Assembly: GCA_004552115.1 (NCBI GenBank)
Contig: SFPH01000070.1
Location: forward strand, 1-5,695
DNA from: Bacteroidales bacterium
Lineage (GTDB): Bacteria; Bacteroidota; Bacteroidia; Bacteroidales; UBA932
Length of the DNA stretch: 5,695 bases
Direction: 5' to 3'
Shown: positions 1 to 5,592 of the stretch, one piece after another
How positions within the stretch are numbered: position 1 is the first letter of the stretch
Layout: each line of letters opens with the position of its first letter
Program-made: the position numbers and the translations under genes
The notes under the pieces: generated by a model
What the model was told of the DNA's origin: nothing
What the model saw: only the letters and a program-made list of their open reading frames with translations
Databases searched by the model: none

Positions 1-2
1 CA

Positions 3-968
3 CGACTTGGTTTCCGTTACATCGAGGCTAATGTACACAAGACGGCAACTCCCGGGAAATACATTGTAATGCACGGCTACAAGGGGCGGCTTGGATATCA
101 GGTTACCGACCTTCAGGGCAATGACGTCCCGGACGTCGTCATAGCGGAGACGCCATTCAGGGAATTGATGGACAATTATATATACCGTTCCAGATATCCG
201 AAATACAGGACCCGTATTTCATCTTTGGAGGATTTCCTCTACGAATGCCGCTCATCGGGTATTGCTCCGCTGGTCCAATATGTTGATGAGGAAGAAAGGC
301 GGATTGTGCACTCGATTATGGGTGATGATGTCATTTTCTACAATGGTGTCAGGGATGGAGGTTTCAAGGGAATGATAATGGAATACCGCCTGAACAGATG
401 CCTGGAGGATATCCTTTACAGATGCCGGCTGGTAGGCCCTCCGTATATGTACTGTATGGGGAATGTGAAGGATTTTTCGGATGATGAATTGCGTGAAATC
501 GTTGCCGGAGTACATTCTGAAGGTTGCCTCATAGGGTTTGCAGGTTGTTATGAGAGCCCCGAGACCAATGCCAGGCTGTTGGGGATGGGTTTTGATTTCT
601 CAGCCTCAGGATGGGAGACCAATGATTTCAGTCATGGCAATATGTGTGATGTCTCCGGGGATATGGACTATTCCTCATTCCGTGGGGGAAAGACTGTGGC
701 CGGGATTCATTATCTTGCTGAGGGTGAATCCTTTATGCCAAAGCAGAAGCTTTGCTCAGTATTCCTTTCCGCCTCAAGTCTCCATATCCGTTTCCGCGGA
801 AGAATCCGTGTCTGCATGGGGGATTACATTGATGCGGAATACGAATCAGACGGTTCACAATCCCTTTGGCTCAGTACGTATCACATTGATTCTGCGCCCG
901 GTTTCAAGATAACCGCAGCTACTCCAGTGGAAATCTTTGAAGTTACCTACAGGGCTTCCGAAAGGTAA
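3..968 (+). CDS. Glycerophosphodiester phosphodiesterase-like protein, 3' part (5' end outside window)
   Basis: This frame is open from the first base of the window, so the gene is 5'-truncated; 321 residues are visible, ending at TAA 966-968. The first residues, GFRYIEANVHKT, followed by GKYIVMHG, match the beta-strand of the GDPD TIM barrel that normally reads ExD...T.DG..VV.HD. The glutamate (visible residue 8) and the histidine (residue 24) are kept, but the Asp of the ExD pair is Asn (residue 10). A second family motif follows, SLEDFLYECRSSGIAPLVQY, where active enzymes usually end in E-I-K; here the metal-binding Glu is not evident. After the barrel, roughly the last 90 residues look like a beta-rich accessory domain (many alternating hydrophobics, SSLHIRFRGRIRVCMGDYI). 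GDPD enzymes hydrolyse glycerophosphodiesters; this one may be inactive or have an altered substrate. The internal ATG at 69 is not the start, because it lies inside the conserved motif. The next gene begins 49 bp downstream on the same strand. Family assignment is fairly sure; the function is not. Confidence 0.72.
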   Translation, partial: RLGFRYIEANVHKTATPGKYIVMHGYKGRLGYQVTDLQGNDVPDVVIAETPFRELMDNYIYRSRYPKYRTRISSLEDFLYECRSSGIAPLVQYVDEEERRIVHSIMGDDVIFYNGVRDGGFKGMIMEYRLNRCLEDILYRCRLVGPPYMYCMGNVKDFSDDELREIVAGVHSEGCLIGFAGCYESPETNARLLGMGFDFSASGWETNDFSHGNMCDVSGDMDYSSFRGGKTVAGIHYLAEGESFMPKQKLCSVFLSASSLHIRFRGRIRVCMGDYIDAEYESDGSQSLWLSTYHIDSAPGFKITAATPVEIFEVTYRASER

Positions 969-969
969 C
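942..969 (+). other. Small stem-loop over the stop codon of the GDPD-like gene
   Basis: GTTACCT (942-948) and AGGTAAC (963-969) are perfect 7-bp complements with a 14-nt loop, and the stop codon lies in the right arm. No T-run follows, so it is not a standard intrinsic terminator. It may be chance or a weak 3'-end structure. The right arm partly competes with TTACC at 1003-1007 in the leader of the next gene. Confidence 0.25.
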
Positions 970-990
970 GCAAAATTATATATATTTGCG
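969..990 (+). promoter_or_regulatory. Putative Bacteroidetes promoter -7 box inside a palindrome, upstream of yaaA
   Basis: TATATTTG at 981-988 matches the Bacteroidetes -7 consensus TAnnTTTG and sits about 30 bp before the chosen yaaA start at 1018. No TTTG lies at the usual -33 distance (the nearest, 935-938, is too far away), so the promoter match is only half complete. The box overlaps the inverted repeat CGCAAA (969-974) / TTTGCG (985-990) with a 10-nt AT-rich centre. A symmetric site overlapping the -7 box would suit a repressor or redox regulator, but that is inference. Confidence 0.35.
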
Positions 991-1017
991 GGAAGTAACC
1001 TTTTACCGCAGATTTAT

Positions 1018-1998
1018 ATGCAGATAATACTGGCCAGCGCCAAGATAATGAGAGATTTCTCGCCGGTTCCGGAACTGATTCCCGGGACTCCGGCCTTCAT
1101 TGACATTGCAATGCGGATTGCCTCCGAGATGAGCCGGATGACGGCTGGGGACATTGCTTCCGCTTTCAGGTGCAGCGATGCTATCGGAGAGCTTAACCGC
1201 CGGCGTTTCAATGTTTTCGGAACGGACGAGGCGGAGGTGATGCCTGCAATAATGGCGTATTACGGCCAGGCATACAAGCATCTTCGCGCTGATACGCTGA
1301 GTATGGACGAACTGGAATGGGCTGATGGGCATCTCTGGATATCATCCTGTCTATTCGGTCTTCTAAGGCCGTCCGACGGGATTCCGCAGTACCGGATGGA
1401 GAGCGGCCTTAAGTTGAAAGCCACTGAAGGTCGGCGCATTACTGATTTCTGGAGGCCGATTCTGACAGAGATGCTGATTGACAGTGTCAAGGCTGATGAC
1501 GGGGTGCTGGTCTATCTGGATACGGAGGAGTTCCGCTCTCTTTTCGACTGGAAGAGGGTTCTGTCCGAAATCCGTGTGATAGAGCCTGGTTTCCACGTGA
1601 TGAAGAATGGCCGTCTCGTGACTCCGTCAGTCTGGGCGAAGACCTGCCGGGGTGCAATGGCGCGTTTCCTGATTCAGGAGAATGCTTCCAGAGGTTTTCC
1701 CTGCGAGGCAGATGATTCAGGTGCGCTTCAGGGCGGTGCTTCCAGTGGGGATGGGATGAATGCTTGCAGTGGGGCAGGGACGAGTGCTTGCAGAGGAATT
1801 CAGGGCAATGCTGATGATTCAGGCGTACTTCCGGGCAATGCTTCCAGTGGGGTCGGGATGAATGCTGCCAGTGGAACCGGGACGATAGAGGTGGCATTGG
1901 AACAGATCCGCCGCTTCAGCTACGAGGGATTCGTTTTTTCTCCGGATGCTACGCAGGATGAATTGTTTCCGCAGTTTGTCAGGCAGCAGTCTTCATAA
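1018..1998 (+). CDS. yaaA: YaaA (DUF328/UPF0246) family peroxide-stress protein with a repetitive insert
   Basis: The protein is 326 residues when started at ATG 1018. This start gives the canonical family N-terminus MQIILASAKIM. An in-frame ATG at 937 would overlap the upstream gene and add unrelated residues. Family blocks appear in order: TPAF, IMAYYGQAYKHL, ELEWADGHLWISSCLFGLLRP, YRMESGLKL, DFWRPILTEML, LDTEEFRSLFDW, and the signature K208-TCRGAMAR-216. E. coli YaaA is induced through OxyR, limits free intracellular iron under hydrogen peroxide, and has been reported to bind DNA; it is cytosolic with no signal peptide, and none is seen here. Residues 222-289 form a Gly/Ala/Ser/Asn-rich tandem-repeat insert between FLIQE and IEVALEQIRRFSYEGF. 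Removing the 68 residues leaves 258, the length of E. coli YaaA. The C-terminal block after the insert (EQIRRFSYEGFVF) is intact, so the gene is probably functional. It is followed after 19 bp by the hairpin array. Confidence 0.9.
   Translation: MQIILASAKIMRDFSPVPELIPGTPAFIDIAMRIASEMSRMTAGDIASAFRCSDAIGELNRRRFNVFGTDEAEVMPAIMAYYGQAYKHLRADTLSMDELEWADGHLWISSCLFGLLRPSDGIPQYRMESGLKLKATEGRRITDFWRPILTEMLIDSVKADDGVLVYLDTEEFRSLFDWKRVLSEIRVIEPGFHVMKNGRLVTPSVWAKTCRGAMARFLIQENASRGFPCEADDSGALQGGASSGDGMNACSGAGTSACRGIQGNADDSGVLPGNASSGVGMNAASGTGTIEVALEQIRRFSYEGFVFSPDATQDELFPQFVRQQSS
1681..1884 (+). repeat. In-frame 24/30-bp minisatellite inside yaaA
   Basis: 204 bp divide into in-frame units, mostly 24 bp with two of 30 bp, beginning at 1681, 1711, 1735, 1759, 1783, 1807, 1837 and 1861. 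Typical units read AATGCTTCCAGTGGGG followed by YGGGATG. A longer 75-bp direct repeat is visible as 1708-1782 versus 1810-1884 (102 bp apart, roughly 80% identical by eye). It encodes the near-repeats ADDSGALQGGASSGDGMNA and ADDSGVLPGNASSGVGMNA. All units are multiples of three, so length changes would keep the frame. The protein segment is low-complexity and probably a flexible surface loop. Confidence 0.85.
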
Positions 1999-2017
1999 AT
2001 AACTTGATTCTGACACC

Positions 2018-2725
2018 GAACCATCCATGATACAGGGCATTAACATGGATGGTTCGCCCTGCTTCCCCTGAACCTTCCACGATATCTACCTCCTACATGG
2101 ACGGTTCACTTCCTAATATCGAACCATCCATGATATGGGCCTCCAATGTGGACGGTTCCGTTGTTTTATATCGAACCATCCACGATATTGGTCTTCGGCG
2201 TGGAAGGTTTGCTTCTGGATACTGAACCTTCCATGAAACGGGGCATTAACATGGATGGTTCGCCCCCTGGACACCGAACCTTCCACGAAACGGGGCATTA
2301 ACATGGATGGTTCGCCCCTGGATACTGAACCTTCCATGATACGGGGCATTATCGTGGATGGTTCGCCCTGCTGCCCTTGAACCTTCCACGATATCTACCT
2401 CCTACATGGACGGTTCACTTCTTAATATCGAACCTTCCATGATATGGGCCTCCAATGTGGACGGTTCCGCTGTTTTAGATCGTACCATCCATGATATCGA
2501 CCTTCACCGTGGAGGGTTCGCTCCTGGATACTGAACCTTCCATGAAACGGGGCATTAACATGGATGGTTCGCCCTGCTGCCCTTGAACCATCCACGATAT
2601 CGACCTTCACCGTGGATGGTTCACCCCTGGATGCTGAACATTCCATGAAACGGGGCATTATCGTGGAGGGTACGCCCTGCTGCCTCTGAACCTTCCACGA
2701 TATCTACCTTCACCGTGGAAGGTCC
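2018..2725. repeat. Array of 14 tandem 38-nt palindromic hairpin units with alternating 14/13-nt spacers
   Basis: Each unit is a 12-nt left arm (consensus GAACCWTCCAYG), a 14-nt loop and a 12-nt right arm (consensus CRTGGAHGGTTC). Units start at 2018, 2070, 2121, 2173, 2224, 2276, 2327, 2379, 2430, 2482, 2533, 2585, 2636 and 2688, and all are exactly 38 nt. Intervals alternate 52 and 51 without exception, so the spacers alternate 14 and 13 nt. The first (2018-2055) and twelfth (2585-2622) units have perfect 12-bp arms; the last (2688-2725) has one mismatch. Loops fall into a few families, such as AAACGGGGCATTAA, ATATCTACCTCCTA, ATATGGGCCTCCAA and ATATCGACCTTCAC. Spacers also recur (GCCCTGCTGCCCTT, GCCCCTGGATACT, ACTTCYTAATATC). 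The 103-bp dimer period is not a multiple of three, so the array is not a coding repeat. It begins 19 bp after the yaaA stop, between convergent genes. Its role is unknown: it could be a binding-site array, a transcript-end structure or an expanding noncoding repeat. Confidence 0.95.
2056..2172 (+). repeat. Copy 1 of a 117-bp block duplicated within the hairpin array (copy 2 at 2365-2481)
   Basis: The run spacer-unit 2-spacer-unit 3-spacer at 2056-2172 recurs at 2365-2481 with only a few substitutions, offset by 309 bp (exactly three 103-bp dimers). The shared markers are loops ATATCTACCTCCTA and ATATGGGCCTCCAA and spacers ACTTCYTAATATC and CGYTGTTTTAKATC, which occur nowhere else in the array. 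This suggests growth by unequal exchange or slippage in whole-dimer steps. Confidence 0.8.
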
Positions 2726-2733
2726 CGACGTGG

Positions 2734-2907
2734 TTCTCCGAGCGATGAAGTTAACGATCCGGAGAAATTTGTCAATGTGAAACAGCCAAGCCCGGAAGCC
2801 GTCACAAAGCGGGCGGAGCGGGCCAACGGCGGAGCTCGCGCAGCCTGCTTTGAGCAGCCGGATGGCGTATATTCCGGCTGCGTTGACGCCAGACCGGCCA
2901 CGTACAC
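2734..2907 (-). repeat. Structured noncoding element, copy A (minus orientation)
   Basis: This GC-rich stretch contains a perfect 9-bp stem, GCAGCCGGA (2854-2862) / TCCGGCTGC (2873-2881), with a 10-nt loop. Read on the minus strand it aligns with plus-strand 3320-3386: both have CCGGAATA, a 10-nt loop, TCCGG, an AAAG spacer, a GC-rich stretch and a GAGCTC site. A second hairpin, TTCTCCG (2734-2740) / CGGAGAA (2760-2766), sits at the array-proximal edge. A plus-strand frame is open here without a convincing start and ends soon after, and a 65-codon minus-strand frame is also open; neither looks like a known protein. The shared structure with copy B favours a repeated noncoding element. The edges are approximate. 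Confidence 0.5.
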
Positions 2908-2928
2908 ATCTTGTTACTCAATATCAAT

Positions 2929-2980
2929 CCATCCACGATATGAAGCTATGATCTGAGGCGTGTTTATCCCGCATCGTGGA
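2929..2980. repeat. Solitary decayed hairpin related to the array arms
   Basis: CCATCCACGATAT at 2929-2941 matches the left arm plus loop start of array units such as the one at 2585, though it lies about 200 bp beyond the array. CCACGAT (2933-2939) pairs perfectly with ATCGTGG (2973-2979), and flanking bases extend the stem with one bulge. The loop is longer (33 nt) than in the array. It may be an outlying relic or an independent site for the same factor; a chance match to the arm is possible. Confidence 0.4.
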
Positions 2981-3000
2981 GATGCCGGTTGGATAATGAT

Positions 3001-3154
3001 CTCGTGACATTCATCTGCACACCCACCCTATCGTTCTACGTAGCTGTGGGGCAGGTAGGCGGTGCAGATGGACACATTTCCTTTCCATTGGGACACCCTG
3101 GATGCCTCACAATGCCCTAGAATGGCATGTCTGTGTCCAAATGAATGTCACGAG
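3001..3154. other. 154-nt three-way-junction element with 14-bp perfect terminal inverted repeats
   Basis: CTCGTGACATTCAT (3001-3014) and ATGAATGTCACGAG (3141-3154) are perfect inverted repeats. Inside, CATCTGCAC (3012-3020) pairs with GTGCAGATG (3062-3070), a perfect 9-bp stem. CATTGGGACAC (3086-3096) pairs with GTGTCCAAATG (3133-3143), 10 of 11. With the closing stem taken as 3001-3011/3144-3154, the two hairpins abut it with no unpaired bases on either outer side and a 15-nt linker (3071-3085) between them. The second hairpin contains a further small stem, ATGCC (3112-3116) / GGCAT (3124-3128). GGACAC occurs at both 3070-3075 and 3091-3096, so GTGTCC (3133-3138) has two possible partners. 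It could be a structured RNA or a folding DNA element; no flanking promoter or coding frame is evident. Confidence 0.65.
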
Positions 3155-3502
3155 GATTTGGTTTTGCGGAACCCGACTTTGTTTATCTGATTATGCGTCA
3201 TTTGGCCCTGCGTTATCCGGCATTACTCATCTGCCGCATTTGGCTTTTCATCAAGCTTCTTTGTTTCACAGACTTTTGGGCAACTGGTTTTGCACTGTGT
3301 TAATTTAGGCAATGTAAATGACGGCACCGCCGCCGGAATAAATGCCCTCCGGCGGCTAAAGATCAAGCGCTGCGGGGAGCTCGCCTTAAGTCTCTCCTTG
3401 CGCTTGACTTTTGCCTGGGTATGCGTGGCCGTTCGTGCAATTCCTGCCTGGATGAATTGCACGAAAGCGATAAGGTCGAAGTGTGCCTCGTGACATGCAT
3501 TT
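3139..3502. mobile_element. Possible MITE-like noncoding element bounded by 17-bp inverted repeats
   Basis: AAATGAATGTCACGAGG (3139-3155) and CCTCGTGACATGCATTT (3486-3502) are inverted repeats matching at 16 of 17 positions. They enclose about 330 bp that includes structured copy B. The left repeat is also the right arm of the 3001-3154 element, so the same 14-nt sequence occurs three times (3001, 3141 and 3487). Past the right copy, GGCATTGT (3504-3511) also occurs in the reverse complement of the region left of 3139, which suggests homology with an internal deletion. There is no transposase. I could not establish a target-site duplication, so mobility is inference. Confidence 0.35.
3310..3480 (+). 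repeat. Structured noncoding element, copy B (plus orientation), three strong stem-loops
   Basis: Three hairpins follow one another. GCCGCCGGA (3329-3337) / TCCGGCGGC (3348-3356) is perfect with a 10-nt loop. TCAAGCGC (3363-3370) / GCGCTTGA (3400-3407) is perfect, with an inner GGGGAG / CTCCTT-type extension using G-U pairs. TTCGTGCAATTC (3432-3443) / GAATTGCACGAA (3454-3465) is a perfect 12-bp stem with a 10-nt loop. The first is homologous to the stem of copy A and carries a compensatory change (A-T in copy A, C-G here). The element lies just past the stop of the minus-strand regulator gene, but none of the stems has a T-run in either direction, so they are not classical terminators. Frames are open on both strands (3223-3549 minus, 3290-3493 plus) but look like by-products of the repeat. 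Confidence 0.55.
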
Positions 3503-3545
3503 CGGCATTGTCCTGGAGGAAGAGAAGTTAGGAATTGCTGCCGGC

Positions 3546-5591
3546 TCACCGGCTCTTGCGGTAGAGACTCGGGGACTGCCCGAGATGCTGCTTGAAGACC
3601 TTGGCGAAATACTGGCTGTCCACGTAGCCGCAGCGCTGGGAGATTTCCGAAACGGTCAGGCTGCTCCTGGTCAGGAGGTCGGCAGCCAGGGCCATTCTCT
3701 TGCCTGTCACGTACTCCATGATGCCGAGGCCCACGACTTCCTTCATCTTCTTGTAGAAGGTAGCCCTGCCCATGCAGAGATGCTCTGTTATCATCTGCGC
3801 ATTCAGCGAGTCGTTTGCAATGTTGGACTCGATGTATTTGTCAAGTTTCACGATGAACTGCTCGTCGGCATTACTGAAGGTGGCATCCGCAGGGGAGACA
3901 GGCTTCAGGAGATTCCTGTATTTCTCGTGAATCAGGCTCCGTGCCTGAAGGGTGTTCCTGATGGCAGCCAGGAGGACAGGAATGTCGAACGGCTTGGTCA
4001 GGAATATGTCGGCTCCGGACTTGTATCCCTCCTCCCTGTGCAGGCTGTCAGCCTGAGCCGTCAGCAGAATCACCGGTATGTGGCTGATTTCAATGGTGTT
4101 CTTTATGGTCCGGCACAGCTCGTAACCGTTCATCAGAGGCATCATCACATCGCTGACAATGATGTTCGGAGACTGCCTGGAGGCCAGTTCCAGAGCCTCC
4201 TTTCCGTCCGTTGCCTTCAGAATGGACTTGAAATGCGGTCTGAGCTCCCTGGCTATGAATTCCAGCAGGTCAGGTTCATCCTCGGCTATCAGCACGGTGC
4301 AGTCATCTGTATTGAAATCAGATGGGGTAACGTCAATGTTGCTTTCCCGGATCTGGTCCGCACCTTCAGCCGCTTCATTCCCTATTATTTCTTCTGCCTT
4401 TACCGGGAGATTCGTGGTGCACTCAATCGCCATAGGAATTTCAAACCAGAAAGTGGATCCCTTGTCCGGATTCGGGAAGGCACCGATTCTTCCTCCCTGA
4501 TGGGTTTCCACAAGAAGTTTGGTGTAGGCCAGACCGAGACCGAAGCCCTTTGACTGGCTGCTGCCCTGCCTGAAGCGGTTGAAGAGCTCATCCGCATCTA
4601 TTCCGCTGATGCCTATGCCCCTATCTATCACGGAAATCCTTACATATCCGTCAATTGCGCTCGTCCTGATGGTGACCGTCGTTTCCGGTCCGCTGTACTT
4701 CCAGGCATTCATCAGCAGGTTGCCAAGGATGATGCGGAACTTGCTCTCGTCGAAGTTCACCCATCCGATGGCGGGGTCCCTGTCGCAGATAAGGCTTATG
4801 GACTTGTTCTCGAATTCCGCGCGGAACTCGTCGGTGACAGTTTCAATCCAGTCGTTGAGCCTGTGAGGGGCAATGTTGACGGTGCCGAATCCCTCTTCAA
4901 GTTTGCGGGAGTCCAGAACCATATTGATAAGCTGGTTCATATACTGGGACTGGGACAGGATGCCGCTCAGTTCCTTCCTGACGGAAGGCTCGAAATCATT
5001 CTTGTCCAGGAGTCTCCTCAGAGGCGAGTAAATCAGGGTAAGAGGCGTACGGAGTTCGTGCGAAATGTTGGTGAGGAACTTCAGCTTGTTGTCAGACAGC
5101 TTCTCTTTCCTTTTGCGGTACTGCTCCTCAGCCTTGTTCTTCTCGATTCTGTGGTAGGCAAGAAGAATGCCTGCTATCAATGCCGCAAGCAGCAGGATGG
5201 CTCCGGCTATGTATGCGATGTTCCTGCCCCAGTGCTGGCTGACATGGACCTGAATCCTGTTTCCGCTCTCTATCCACCTGTCTGTGTCATCCTTGTAGGC
5301 AATGGAAATGCCGTATCGTCCGGATGAAAGGACCGGCAGGGAAAGACGGCTGTCGGAATAGATGACTGTTTTCTTGTCCCTGTTGCTTACAGTGTAGCGG
5401 AAACTGTTGGCCTTGAATACGTTGTCCGAATCGGTGCTGACGTCTATGAACATCGAGTTGTAGTTCCATTTGACCTGGATTTTCGGGATGCTGCCGTTCA
5501 TGTTGTAGTCCACGTTCCGTCCGTTGACATTGACCCTCAGCAGGTGAACATTCTTCTTTCCACTGAACGTGTCGGACTTGTCGGTCTGCAC
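3546..5591 (-). CDS. Hybrid two-component system regulator (kinase, receiver and AraC), N-terminally truncated
   Basis: The 681-residue frame uses GTG at 5591-5589 and stops at TGA 3548-3546. Residues about 12-118 form a Y_Y_Y-type periplasmic beta domain. Residues about 125-146 form one membrane helix (IAYIAGAILLLAALIAGILL). A HisKA domain follows with phospho-acceptor H178 in NISHELRTPL, then an HATPase domain with N-box N295 (NLLMNAWKYS), G1 D323 (DRGIGI) and G2 GFGLGLA (349-355). The receiver (about 432-547) has the acidic pair E437/D438, phospho-acceptor D481 (SDVMMPLMNG) and K533 (LTKPF). The C-terminus is an AraC-type double helix-turn-helix (about 580-681, ending SEISQRCGYVDSQYFAKVFK). 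Such regulators sense oligosaccharides in the periplasm and activate nearby polysaccharide-use genes in Bacteroidetes. They are normally about 1,300-1,400 residues with an N-terminal two-part beta-propeller, which is missing here. In-frame codons before the GTG read EGWIAEPPGFCA, resembling a last propeller blade, but stops at 5628-5630 and 5634-5636 close the frame. All catalytic residues are intact, so the break is either recent or an assembly effect. Confidence 0.93.
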   Translation of the reverse strand: MQTDKSDTFSGKKNVHLLRVNVNGRNVDYNMNGSIPKIQVKWNYNSMFIDVSTDSDNVFKANSFRYTVSNRDKKTVIYSDSRLSLPVLSSGRYGISIAYKDDTDRWIESGNRIQVHVSQHWGRNIAYIAGAILLLAALIAGILLAYHRIEKNKAEEQYRKRKEKLSDNKLKFLTNISHELRTPLTLIYSPLRRLLDKNDFEPSVRKELSGILSQSQYMNQLINMVLDSRKLEEGFGTVNIAPHRLNDWIETVTDEFRAEFENKSISLICDRDPAIGWVNFDESKFRIILGNLLMNAWKYSGPETTVTIRTSAIDGYVRISVIDRGIGISGIDADELFNRFRQGSSQSKGFGLGLAYTKLLVETHQGGRIGAFPNPDKGSTFWFEIPMAIECTTNLPVKAEEIIGNEAAEGADQIRESNIDVTPSDFNTDDCTVLIAEDEPDLLEFIARELRPHFKSILKATDGKEALELASRQSPNIIVSDVMMPLMNGYELCRTIKNTIEISHIPVILLTAQADSLHREEGYKSGADIFLTKPFDIPVLLAAIRNTLQARSLIHEKYRNLLKPVSPADATFSNADEQFIVKLDKYIESNIANDSLNAQMITEHLCMGRATFYKKMKEVVGLGIMEYVTGKRMALAADLLTRSSLTVSEISQRCGYVDSQYFAKVFKQHLGQSPSLYRKSR

Positions 5592-5592
5592 G

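Noticed and set aside
69..71. ATG 69 as the start of the GDPD-like gene
   Set aside because: The frame is open to the window edge, and the upstream codons encode the conserved GFRYIEANVHKT motif.
937..1017. Upstream ATG at 937 as the yaaA start
   Set aside because: It would overlap the preceding gene by 32 bp and add 27 residues unrelated to the family. MQIILASAKIM at 1018 is the canonical N-terminus.
2113..2658. Two 78-codon minus-strand frames in the array (2113-2349 and 2422-2658) as repeat proteins
   Set aside because: They resemble each other only because of the 309-bp duplication, which is a multiple of three. The basic 103-bp period is not, and frames close elsewhere in the array.
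2018..2725. CRISPR array
   Set aside because: The palindromic units are not identical, the intervening 13-14-nt segments are far too short and are themselves repeated, and no cas genes are present.
2710..2907. 65-codon minus-strand frame, and the open plus-strand frame opposite it, as a small gene
   Set aside because: The stretch is homologous to the noncoding copy B with a compensatory stem change, and no recognisable protein motif or good start is present.
3432..3465. Perfect 12-bp hairpin as an intrinsic terminator for either convergent gene
   Set aside because: No T-run follows the stem on either strand.
3223..3549. 108-codon minus-strand gene overlapping the regulator stop by GTGA
   Set aside because: The overlap looks like translational coupling, but the frame covers three strong hairpins and a repeated structured element, has odd composition and matches no family I know. 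The plus-strand frame 3290-3493 over the same stretch is equally open.
3483..4553. 356-codon plus-strand frame
   Set aside because: It lies antisense to the well-supported kinase/receiver/AraC gene, whose catalytic motifs are clear on the minus strand.
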